NCBI GenBank assembly: GCA_013397455.1
Contig: VYZB01001146.1
Span: 1 to 64,000, forward strand
DNA from: Crotophaga sulcirostris
Taxonomy: Eukaryota; Chordata; Aves; Cuculiformes; Crotophagidae
Direction of reading: 5' to 3'
DNA length: 64,000 nucleotides
Made by a program: the position numbers and the translations under genes. The notes beneath the pieces are model-generated. The model was not told the origin of the DNA. It ran no database searches and saw nothing but the letters and a program-made list of their open reading frames with translations. This document shows, piece by piece, positions 35,201 to 45,870 of the stretch. Numbering within the stretch: the stretch's first letter is position 1; the number at the start of each line of letters is the position of its first letter.

Positions 35201-36565
35201 TCGATCATCTAAAATTCTAAATATAACTGTTGTCCTTAATGATCTAAACTATGGACTGATTTTGTTCATGTACTAAAAGATAGAAATGAATGTGATTCTT
35301 AATTAACAACACTTAACGGTTACAGGAAATCAATATCCAATATTTGTAAAATATATTTTACTGCTACTACCCTGCATGTTGGCTGTGTGTTACACTTGCT
35401 TATAAATGGACAGAACACTGATTTTAAACCTCTGATGGATTAGGTTGCCTTATTCAAATGGTGCGTATGAGGAAACATGACAGCTGATGAAATGACCTGC
35501 CTTCTTCTACGAGAAGTTAAAGAGAAGAGAACCTAGACATAGCGGAACGGGGAATTCAGCTGCATGAAGGTTAGGGAATTATAAAAAGTAGTTCTATCCT
35601 CTGATTTTGGGGCAAATGAAGGAGCTATGGCTCAAGAAGGCAAGCATGCTGTGGCAGTTTTTACACCACATGTATGTGTAGCTGAGACTACCATCTCCCA
35701 GCCATTGGTGCAATGGTAAAAGTCTTTGAGGAACCCTGGCTCCACACTGCATCAGTGTCACTCTCAAGGGACACAGGCACGGGGGCTGAGTGCAGAGAAA
35801 GATGTTACATGGTGTGAAAAAAGAACATAGTCTTCTACAGCTGAAATGAGACCTAAGAGCTTGTTGGTCCCATGTGGAGAAAACACCATATACAACCTCC
35901 GAAGGACAGTGCTTCCTTCAGTTGCTGCAGATATATATCAATCATTCAGTAGCACGCGCTCAAAATTGTAACTATTGATGTGATCTAGCCCTGATACTTT
36001 TACAACAGACACACAGATCAAAAACTTACTCCTTGATTAAGCAAAACTCACAGCCAGTATGTGGAAACATGCAGTCATAAAGCTGAAATCAAAATCAAGT
36101 CAGATTTTCTATGTAAGTATGTATTTAAAAGGTTTTGTACAGACTGAAGAGGAACAGCATTTTCATTTTAATGGAAGATATAAAAAATATGAGCTACATC
36201 AAAACTGCGGAGCATGAATCTGCTTCATGGTGCCTGGATGTATGCCAACTGCCTATTAGGATGAGACCTACCAGGATGTGACCTGTATCTCTTCATACGT
36301 TATTCTCCCCTCTCCTCCACTGCTTCTTCTTTCCGTTGGATGAAAATTTGGATATGTGACCAGGAAAAGATTTACTGAACGCTCCCTCTGTTTATGAGAG
36401 CAGGTTTTGTGGGAGCACACCATAAAGCATATACACCTCAGATGCTGCCACTACTCACATTCAACTGGTTAATATTTCAGAGGTAGTCTCATTGAAAGTG
36501 ATGCATAATAGCCTATTAGAGTAAAGGTGGCACTAGCTGATCTACGGTAGATTAGTGTATCTACC
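29228..36565. other. long AT-rich non-coding stretch
   Basis: No named gene. Two segments deserve note. At 31179 a strong acceptor (ttctcacctcaatttcag) opens a 48-codon frame starting KLVRLLSENPSLLPQTLTYI that stops at 31324. At 34857-34958 a frame reading IGNLEVDLRTQLSEVLSLQ and ending KILLK abuts a strong gtaaga donor but has a poor acceptor. On the minus strand the block at about 29281-29480 ends in AATAAA-like sequence (29290s) and could be the tail of a transcript or retrocopy. Positions 35480-35960 are somewhat GC-richer without a recognisable content. Confidence 0.5.
36561..36565. repeat. target-site duplication, left copy (ctacc)
   Basis: It is identical to 37363-37367 on the far side of the LTR-like element. 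Confidence 0.7.
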
Positions 36566-36891
36566 TGTCAAACCCCACTCCCGACACCGTACGCCGCCAG
36601 CCTGCACAGTCAGAGAGGGTGGTTCTTCTGATGGAAGACCGACAATTCTCCCAGGGTAAATTCAAAACATTGTTTGTTTTGGTCACAACCAACATAACAA
36701 ATCAGATCCTCGGGTGCACTGCGAGTTGCAGCTACCCAAAGTTGCAAAACCAGATATCAATCTGTTCAGATCACAATGTGATACCCTCAGGGCAACTAGA
36801 CAAAACAACACAACTCCATTTTGATCCAATACACCGTAGTGCCATGGAAAAGAGTAATAGTAAGATGTGAGAGGGGGAAAGAGAGAAATAA

Positions 36892-36903
36892 GGGGGGGGG
36901 GGG
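36892..36903. repeat. G12 homopolymer
   Basis: Twelve consecutive G inside the LTR-like element, preceded by a purine-rich stretch. Length may be unstable. Confidence 0.9.
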
Positions 36904-37024
36904 TGTAGGATTGGAGGAAGAGAAAAATAGTCACCACTCCACAGGCTTCTGGAAAACATGGTCTCCAGGAGCACGTGGTCCTGTAGTTCTTCTGCAGCGT
37001 GTCTTCAGGCGGGTTCTATGGGGT

Positions 37025-37040
37025 GGTGGGCATGCCCACC
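37025..37040. repeat. 16-bp perfect palindrome in LTR
   Basis: GGTGGGCATGCCCACC is its own reverse complement. The core GGGCATGCCC matches the p53-family half-site pattern. It lies inside the 797-bp LTR-like element, where a binding site would be able to influence transcription. That role is inference. Confidence 0.65.
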
Positions 37041-37245
37041 TGCCTTTTTGGGGGGGTTCTATTTACAGGGCAAGTGAGCATGTGAGGGGTGGTCTTGCTG
37101 TGAAAATTCTTGAATTGGAGGATGTGCAGAAGCTCCTGTGGGAAGGTTCTGGAATTGAAGCTGGGGGCTGCAGGGTCACTGGCAGTTCAACAGACCCTTG
37201 CCAGAATAACCTCTGCCTGAACCCTTTGGGTCAGCATATGCAGTC

Positions 37246-37268
37246 GGGGGGGTGGGGGGTGGGGGGGG
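37246..37268. repeat. G-rich tract with quadruplex potential
   Basis: Three G runs (7, 6 and 8) separated by single T residues, inside the LTR-like element. The long runs can be subdivided into four G-triplets, so a quadruplex is possible on the plus strand. Confidence 0.8.
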
Positions 37269-37362
37269 CACAGCACCTGTTTCTGCACCTCTTCCCTCTT
37301 CTCTGCAACAGCACAGTCAGCCCAGTCCTTAGACAACAATACAAGCAGAGTCATTCTTTACA

Positions 37363-37367
37363 CTACC
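37363..37367. repeat. target-site duplication, right copy (ctacc)
   Basis: It matches 36561-36565 exactly. Confidence 0.7.
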
Positions 37368-38969
37368 AGATCAACATGAATTCCTACAGCCTAATCTGAA
37401 TCAAAGTCTAACTTTTTCAAAGCTTTTCTTATATCCACACATCTGCTGTACTTGACATTTTAACAACAGCTGGTTTTACTTATCATTTTGCTGATTCTAT
37501 GAACATGGTCTTGTGTGCATGTGGAATTTTATCTTTCGGATTTCCGAAGTCAGAATGGACATCTGATGTACATGATTATTTACTCTGCCTACTGATTTTG
37601 AGGAAGGAAGGTGTTACTCTTTAGAAAAGGAAGTTAAGGTACAATGAAGTTTTAATCCCCCCTTTTTTTTTTGGTGGGAAACAGGTGGTTTTCCAGAGTC
37701 ATATTATTTTTATAGTTACTTCTTGTGGATTTGCACGTGAATCCTGCTTCTAAGGAAGTGATGGTTTGTAGTGAGTGAGACAGGACAGTAGGTGTTGTCA
37801 GTACTCCAGCTGAAAAACAAAAAAAACGTTCAGAAAGGATTTTAGGTTAATATATTTCATTAGCTTTCTTCAGTGAGACCAGGTTGGTCTTTGATTCTCT
37901 GAGCTAAAGGCAGCCAATAAAATCATAGGGATAGTTTCTGGGACCCAGGTGAAGAATTAGTTAAAGCATTTATTCTAATTTAAGATTCTGAAATTTTACA
38001 AATTTTGCTAGTAACTTGGGACAATTTGTATCAGTGTTGTTGATGTAATGCTAATAGAACAGGGTCGGAAGGGAAGTTTTTCTTGGCACTGGGAAAATAG
38101 GGACATTTTTATAATATGAATAGAAAGGGCTTGTGTTTCTCCTCTATTTATTACAAACAATTTTACTTCTAAGAGCACTGTTATTCAAAGGATTGTGTCT
38201 GGATAAAGCTGTCCTCACACAAGAGAAAACAAGGAATCTTGGCAGCCCTGGGCATAAATTTATCCTCTCCCCAAACAACATTATCTTGTACAAGCTTTTT
38301 CCCACAAAGTGCAAAATACTATCTTGTAAGAAATGACAATAAAGATATACAATGCACACATAAACAGATAAGCAAAAAAACACTTGTGCAGGGGAAAATG
38401 GGACTAATGGTATTCAAATTGCATAGTAAATGCACTGAGTCAACAAGCATGCAATTAATCACACTAGCTTAATGAAACAGAATAATACTAGGTTTGGCAA
38501 AGGAGAAAAGACATTCTGTTACTCAGATACCTGTTTAAATCTATTCCGGTAACCGGAAAAAAACAAAGGTTCATCTCTAGATCCAAGAGTAAATTACAGA
38601 AGATGGTTTGAGCCCATACAGCCAAATTTTCTCTCCACCTCAGAGAAGGCTGTCTTATCTTTACTACCTGTTGGAAACATTCCCTGGTGTCTGCAGTCCC
38701 TTGGTTGTTAGTGCAATTGAAGTTATTGTCTTGTATTGTAGGTTTTGTTTAGAAGGATGTTTGCTGGTGTGAAGGCAAAATGGTATCAGGCAATGGGATA
38801 ACTATAAAGTAGTGTGGATTTTTGTGGACCAGCATTACATGCTATATGTGGACCCATGCCCTGATCATACTTAGTTTACTACTGTAGATGTAGCCACAAA
38901 TAATGTAATTCTGGTTTTGTATGTGCTTAATAAGCAAACAATGTCTAGATCATCTTCCAGTTCTGTTGT
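37368..38969. other. AT-rich non-coding stretch
   Basis: No gene recognised between the 797-bp element and the CR1 tail. Overlapping short frames on both strands at 38133-38472 have no support. Confidence 0.6.
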
Positions 38970-39062
38970 GCTATGCCTGATCTACCTTAGCCCTGCTTTG
39001 ACTGGTCATGTAGGACTGACTGACCTACAGTAGTGTTTTCCAACCTGTATCATTCTGTGATT
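38970..39062 (+). mobile_element. CR1 LINE fragment, diverged 3' end
   Basis: Reading 'gcctgatctaccttagccct', 'gctttgactggtcatgtagg', 'actgacctacag', 'ttttccaacctgtatcattc' and ending 'tctgtgattc', it follows the CR1 3'-end order (guided by the usual gcctgatctagg / ttggactagatgacct / ttccaacct / attctgtgat wording) with many substitutions. It is older than the copy at 15.9 kb. Confidence 0.7.
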
Positions 39063-39322
39063 CCTGTAAAAGTAGTCATAATCTTATCCCACTCTCAGCG
39101 TAGACAGGTTAAATTGTTATATGTTCCCTTTGAAATATTAGTATTAAATTGTAAAGAGCTTCACTGGCCTAGAATAACACCCATGGTATGAAAATATGCC
39201 ATGAAGTAGACAGAGATTTATTGTTCCAATTTACTGCTGTACAAGATAAAATACAGGTGCTGAACCTGCAGCAAAGTAGCATTCTAGTGGCTTCTAAGAC
39301 TGTTCCTTCCAAAGAGTGAATT

Positions 39323-39328
39323 TTACCA
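39323..39328. repeat. target-site duplication, left copy (ttacca)
   Basis: It is identical to 39693-39698 on the far side of the solo LTR. Confidence 0.75.
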
Positions 39329-39692
39329 TTTAGTAAGAGGAGTCTCGGAGTCAAGGATCGATCCTCATAGAGGCACGGTCAATGCTCCTTTATTCTATTT
39401 CCAGGCTACATTATCTAGCGTTTTTCTGAGAGTACACGCATCCACACAACCTGCATGCCACAGGTGATTCCATTCTCCATCCCCTCACGATTTGTCCACG
39501 CGAACAATTAACATCATTCATCCATAGTTCATCTCATCGCCTTTCCTCGCCGCTTCCTCGGTCTCCTCCCTCTGTCTCTCCTCCCGCTTTATCACTTTGC
39601 TTTCTCTTCTCAAACCTCCACCGCATGCCTGAAATTCCTCCAAGCCTGGCTGGTTCAAGTGCAAACATCCTTCTCATAGAAACCCTTCTACA
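39329..39692 (-). mobile_element. 364-bp solo LTR, ERVK-like, antisense
   Basis: On the minus strand it starts TGTAGAAGGGTTTC, carries an AATAAA signal (plus-strand tttatt at 39389-39394) followed by a U5-like stretch (TTGACTCCGAGACTCC) and ends CTTACTAAA. It is flanked by perfect 6-bp duplications ttacca at 39323-39328 and 39693-39698. Six bases is the duplication length of betaretrovirus-like (ERVK) and alpharetrovirus-like elements. The expected terminal CA appears as AA, a single change from TG to TT on the plus strand. No internal retroviral sequence remains, so it is a recombined solo LTR. Confidence 0.8.
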
Positions 39693-39698
39693 TTACCA
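39693..39698. repeat. target-site duplication, right copy (ttacca)
   Basis: It matches 39323-39328 exactly. Confidence 0.75.
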
Positions 39699-42600
39699 TA
39701 AGTTGGAAAGAACACTTTTCATACCATTGCGCTTTAAATATAACAACATCTCCTGTCTTGATCCAATGTAAGTTGTTTTTTTAAGGTCTTCACACAGTAC
39801 ATCAGTGAAAGTATCAGCAACAAGGTTACTGAATAGTGTAAGTAACTATAGCATTGTGAATACAAATAGTTTAGATGATATGGTTTTGAATATTTAGAAA
39901 AATAAGTTTTTTTGCCATTCAGATGACCTAATTAATGATTGTAGAAAGAGCAATAAGTCTTTTTATTCCTTCATCTTACACTGTATAGGGAAGCAATCTC
40001 AACTTTGCAGGAAAGACAATGATCCTCAAGCTTCAGAACAATCATAGTTCAGACACTGAAAATTATTTCAACAGTTCGGGCTTTCTTCCATTTTTTGACT
40101 TATCATAGATTGAATAAATAACTTCCTACCTTTTTTCTTAACACAGACATGTCTGGACATTGACTTTAGCCTTGTTATGTCCAATGCTGAAGGGGTTAGA
40201 AAATAGTTTGTAGGAACTTTCCAGATGACGATTTCTGTTTTGGTCAGATAATTTTAACTCTGCCAAAGTTCCTTGACTTAGAGTTGACAATTTCTTCTTC
40301 CATTATCTTTATTCATGTCATCCCAGTTGTCATCATTCATGATCTGTTGACCAATACTCAGAAAGAAAAACATCATGCTATGCGGTACTCTGCTTTTACT
40401 TAGCACCATGTCAGCGATATTTTACTGTGAAATAGCAAAAAGACAAATGCTACAAATGATTGCTGACCTTTTCTTTGGTGTTTTGCATTCTGTATAAATG
40501 CATGGATTTCCATGGATTTCAGTATGTTCTTGGCATTAATTTAATCTCCATCTTGTCCACTGCATTTTCAAGTCACAAGAATATGCTTCATTTTATACAG
40601 TACAGATATTTAAAAGTTAGTTGTCTAAATCTACGCTAATCACCTTAGATTTCCTTGGCTGTAAACAATGCCTGTTTGCGATCTTCAGAGTGGTACATTT
40701 CACACTAAAATAGATAGCTCTTTCACCGTCTCATAAAAGAGTGAAATTGTGACAAAAGACAAGTCTGAGTTACGAAATTATTTAATACCTCAAGGATTTA
40801 AGTTTTACACATGCACCATTGTTAAAAAAGTATATTGTGATTTTTTAAACTGCCTTGCTGCCTATATTTAACCCCTTTCCTTTCAATCATGACTTGTTTA
40901 TAAATTTTATATTAGACAAAGGATGCAGGAACTGCTCTATAGAATGAAACCAAAGTTCTACATATTTTGGTATCCTGTCTTTGAAGGTAAACACTGATGC
41001 TTAGGCAGCAGGTGCAGGATGATCCTTCTTTTAGTCAACTCTCCATTTCTGATAATTAACTATTTAATGACTTCCTGTAAAAATCACACACGTACTCTTG
41101 TCTTTAACATCCACTACAGGCCTAAATGCCTAAGGAATTTGTTGAATCCCTTTTCTGTCAAATAAAATTGCATCTTTCACCTCCAAAATAGCTAACAAAG
41201 AATTCAATATGTAATGATGTGCTGTGTGAGGAAAAAGTGCTAATTTATTGTATATCTGACAAGCTTTTTGGGGTAGCCCATAGCTCTCATGTTAAAATAT
41301 AGACAACATGATTCTTAACCACATTTACCATTTCTTTTTCAAAATGTTACAGATCTTAATCCTATTTTTCCTCATACCTTTCCAGTCTCGCTTACAGTTA
41401 TGGAAGTGGTTATACATGTTTGATAATCAGTGCTTTATGTAAATTTTTTCTAGTTCTACCATGCTCTACTTTTAAATCACAGATAACCTTTTTAATGTAA
41501 CAGTCCAGATTGCAGTTATTTATTGAACTTTTCTAGTTTCTGTTTCGTAAGGATATTCCACAAGACCCTTTTTACTTTTTGACTACCTATGCATACTAAA
41601 CATATTTTCCCAAAGACCTGTCCAGACTGGTTGAAGATTTCTTCCTGTATATCCAATATAGAGACTACATTTTAGTAAGTATAACTAAGGTTTGTGGGCT
41701 GTTTTTTGTTTGTTCATTTTCCTTCTGTTTGCATTGTTTTATGCTTCCTAATTTTGCATTTCATATATCATTTTATCCTTGACTATGGAGAATTCCTTTG
41801 AGCTCTTTACAGACAGCTTTGGTTTTGACTATGTGGAATAATTCTCAATTACTTGAAAATATCACTTTCTCACTGTGTATCATGTTTCCAAACATTTACG
41901 CATATATTGAGCAGCCAAGGTCCAAACTTAAAAAAATAATGTAAGACCTTGTTGAAAGCTTTTTGAAAACAGAAATATAATTAGACCATACTTATCCACC
42001 TACTCAGTGAAACTTTGAACAAGCAGATATTTTTTTAAGGCATGATTTTTCTTTAGAAAACCCATATTAACTAATTTTCGATATACTGTATCTCTCTGTG
42101 TGTTTACTAATTCTTTTCTTTACCAGTTAGACTAATACATGTATTGGTCAAATCCTTAGTTCACACCAACAGCCATTTTGAATGCTTTGTCATATTTATC
42201 ACCTTCCAACACTGTTCAGTATACTTGTTTATTTATACCTTTTATTTTAAAAAAAATTCCCACTTCGATACTTCCTGAAATGCTTTAAAACGAAGACCTC
42301 AGATGGGAATCTCTAGGATTGCCTTTGAATTGAGAAAAATTCCAGAAATTCACTTCTGTTTGAGTGTTTTTCATACGATTCCATCCTTTGCTGAAACCAT
42401 TCAGTCTCTGAGAAGCCTTTGGCTTGCTTATTTGTTTGAAAAAGATTATATTTTGAGCCTTTATACTTTTAACATGCAGATTCTCAACATATTTTTTTAA
42501 CTGACATTATGGTTTTAAAATTGAATTGCCTGTTTTATGCTCTTTATGATTTTCATGTTTGGGTGCAACTTCTATTTCTTGAGTCCTGTTTTTCCCAGAA

Positions 42601-45600
42601 GTTCGAAGTCTGTTTCAAGACTCCCATATTCTACCCTTTCAGTTTAATAATAATTAGCTTTCTTACATTTATGCAATTCCTCTTTTCAGTGAGCTTTGTT
42701 AACGCTTTCTTGCTACTAGATGTAGAATTTGAATATGTTTTCATCATTTTGATCACTGGTCCACAAAGTAACTACTCAAAGGTTCATCTAAAAAGAAGCA
42801 AGGACATTTCAATGTGCTCTCTGGAATCCTACATCTCCAGCTGTCTAACTGAAGCTTTCAAAGTGTTTCACAGTTCCCATCCTACACATTTTTTTTTTTC
42901 AAGAGTAATCTGAATATATTGAGAAAGAGGAAAAGGAAGGAGGTGAAAATATATGGGAAATTTTCTGAAATCTTACTATACAGGTGAAGGCTGAAAGATA
43001 AGTTTTGAACAAAAACTGGTGTGATACTCAGATTTAGATCAGGAGTTGCTTTTTTCCCTCTGGTATCACTGAACCTCCAATAAAAGGTAATTAATAATGT
43101 CTAAAAATGTAGCTCTCATAACACAGCTTGTCTTGAATTTTACCCAGCATTAATAAGAGTAATCGAAATCTCTAATTATCATTGTTTCAATCTTTGCAAC
43201 TCTCTAATTTCTCTTTGTATTTCTTAGTTGCATTATACCTTTAATAGCAAATTTGAACCCAGTCCAAAACCCAACATATATTTATTTGAAGGCTACTATT
43301 TCTTGAATAGTACGTAATAGGTCTGAATGCAGAATAGTTCTATGTATGAGATAATTTCAGAAATATCAATATCCCAGAAATACCAATATCCCAGCAGTGT
43401 TCTTACTCTTATCCCAGAACACATACCAAAGAAGGACTTCATGTGACATATGAACTAATATGAAAAAAAAGTACCACCTCCTTTAAGTCATTATCATTAA
43501 CATAAAAAGCGATAGACAGTAGACAGAAAAATAGAACTGTGTAAGACACACAATGCATTTGCTGTTACTATTATTTTCCTCACTAAAACATTAACTCAAT
43601 CGATCAAATGAAAACATCATCTTTTTCATTATGAATAGTATGTCAGCTGATCAGGATCCTATAGGAAACAAATATTTTCCTTTTTAAGTAAAATCCCATG
43701 GTCTTTCAAACCATTTGTTATAACTCACTTATTACCTTTTTCATTCCTCTGATATCAGGAAAATGTGACTTATTTGATGTATTTTCTAATATGTATCAGA
43801 ATACACACTTCTATTACCACTATAAAACCTCAGGGGTATCCATCTAGAATATATGGTGAAGATACATAGTAAGTTTCTACTTTTCTGAACTTTAATATTT
43901 AATTCCTTTTTTTTAAGTAATATTGTATTTTTTCCCTATTTGGATGCCTGTGGTTTCTTTGTTGATTTAGACTTTGTTAGATTTTTTTAGTTTTTTCCTG
44001 CTAAGTCATTTTATTTTGGATTCCACACAAAATAACATTCACTCTCTTCTTCATCTCATGTAAGAGGGTAAGTATCAATCGTTAGAAATACATGCTCATA
44101 ATATTTTTTTTAAATAAGTGATAATTTCAAGTATTTAAAATAATATGACTTAGATTTATTTTGTTTAAAATATCTCTTACAAAGCATTCTTTTGATGGAA
44201 GTGTGCAGCTAATCCCTTTCTAGGACATTTTAAAGATATTCACTTGCAATTACTGAAGTGGAATTTGAAAAATATATTATAGGGACACTGTATGCCCTTA
44301 CTATGTTCAGTACTAACTTGTGAACAAAGTTACTGAAAAGACTATAAAGATCTTACAGAGCAAGACAATGGTGTTAAGAGAGTCAAATAGCACAAGATGA
44401 AACATATAATTACTTTTGTTTGTCTCCTAGAAGATTAGCTCTGTTACAACCTAATACACTTAAATTACAACCGAAGTTATCTCCTGTTCAGCAGGTATAA
44501 ATTGTCAATGTCCTTTTGACACCACCAGAAAAATGAGTCTTATATGAAACCTGGATGATGGTAATGGAAATCTTTATAAATGTGGTTAAAGACCACTTCA
44601 TGCATAAGAAGTAGCGTGAGAAAAAAAAAATCTTTTTCAAATAGTCAAGTAATTTTTTCATGGAATAGTAGATTTGGCAGAAAAAATAAATGGACTGTCA
44701 ATGTTAATAAGGATTTCAACTCATTTTTCCTTACTAATTCCTGTAATCATTTAGTAATTGAGCTGAGGAAGAATTAATACATGGGACTTGATTTTCAAAG
44801 GGATGATAATATTATATGACATAGCTGTTGTAGCTTCTCCTACTCTATTATGTGAGTACAAGGGGAAGAGAAATAATATATGTGATTACAAGTAGGAGCT
44901 AGTCCAATAGAGATACAGTGAATAGAGAAATTTGGTGAAAATTCCACCATGGTAAAAGTTCAGATCTTTAAATAGTCCTTTAAACATTTAACAATTATTT
45001 TTTACCTTTCCCAGGATGGAATGTAGATTCAAGTCTTGGGAGTATAATTTCATTTAAAAGCATAGACTGGAAAGAAGTAAATAAATAAATTACATTTCCT
45101 TCATGCTTACAGAATACAGGAACATTTATAATCCATTATCCATTTTACATAGAAACAGATTACATAAGCAAATTATGACATGGACATTGTGAAAATGCTG
45201 ACTACTCATCCCACTTTCCTTATATACTCAGTAGACAGTGAATAGCGGAGATGACAGATGTTGACATAGATATTAGAAATGAACAAGTCAGTGGAAAATG
45301 TTGCAGGGTAGGCATTACTTTCAGTTCTGTCTTCCATCAGTCAGATTTCAGTACTTTCATTCTCCTTTTTCCTCTCTCTCAGAAGAATAACGGCTGCTGA
45401 GGAGGCTCACAGGAAACTTTTGGAAGATACGACATTCAGTAGTAGCTACTGTAGTAGATTGAGGAGAGGCAAAGGGGAGGAAAGAGGACCGTCTGTTTCT
45501 GAGAGTAATATAATTACAGGAATGTAAGACATATAAACCATAGAATGACAACAATAGTTAAGTATGACCACACCAGAAGCTGAAGTGATGCATGTTAGTC

Positions 45601-45667
45601 TCATATACTCTCCAGAAGCCTCATCTCTTGGTCTCTAATTGAACTCATTTGTCTCCTTTCATAGGGT
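39699..45667. other. AT-rich non-coding stretch
   Basis: No gene recognised. The 134-codon plus-strand frame at 42509-42913 is rich in F, L, S and I because of T-rich sequence and has no other support. A 17-bp unit is tandemly doubled at 43361-43394 and a 10-bp unit at 40501-40520. Confidence 0.6.
43361..43394. repeat. 17-bp tandem duplication
   Basis: aaatatcaatatcccag is followed directly by aaataccaatatcccag, one substitution apart. A recent local slippage or duplication event. Confidence 0.85.
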
Positions 45668-45870
45668 TATAGAATCACAGGATTGTTCAGGCCGGAAAGG
45701 ACCTCAAAATGACCCTAGTTCAACCTCGTACTCAAAGCACAGTCAGATCTGAGGTGAGACCATATTACTCAAGGCTTTATTTAGTTTGTTTACAAATGGA
45801 TGATGCAGTATCCAAGATTGGAGCCCATGCAGCCTCTCTGGAGAGTCTAAAATCTCACTGACTTTGCCTA
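45668..45870 (-). mobile_element. CR1 LINE fragment, 3' end
   Basis: The plus strand begins tatagaatcacagg and continues 'ccggaaaggacctcaaaatg' and 'tagttcaacctcgtactc', the reverse complement of a CR1 3' end. A more diverged part continues to about 45870, where 'tccaagattggagcccatgc' and 'agcctctctgg' match the CR1 wording around 'tccaaggatggagactccac'. The boundary on the right is approximate. Confidence 0.75.

Larger units (their letters stand above)
36566..37362. mobile_element. 797-bp LTR-like element with 5-bp target-site duplication
   Basis: The element begins TGTCAAACCCC at 36566 and ends TTCTTTACA at 37362, giving TG...CA termini, and is flanked on both sides by the same five bases, ctacc (36561-36565 and 37363-37367). 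Size, termini and duplication together indicate a solo retroviral LTR. A 5-bp duplication is typical of ERVL and of some gammaretrovirus-like elements. The inside is GC-richer than the surroundings, with a 12-G run, a second G-rich tract and a 16-bp palindrome. The orientation is not settled because no clear AATAAA was found. Overlapping frames of up to 192 codons are by-products of this composition. The family is not recognised. Confidence 0.7.

Noticed and set aside
36821..37399. 192-codon plus-strand open frame, the longest in the window
   Set aside because: It lies almost wholly inside the 797-bp LTR-like element, crosses its right boundary, and its G-rich runs give strings of glycine. 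It is a by-product of composition.
42509..42913. 134-codon plus-strand frame
   Set aside because: Phenylalanine-, leucine- and serine-rich because of T-rich DNA. No domain, splice or promoter support.
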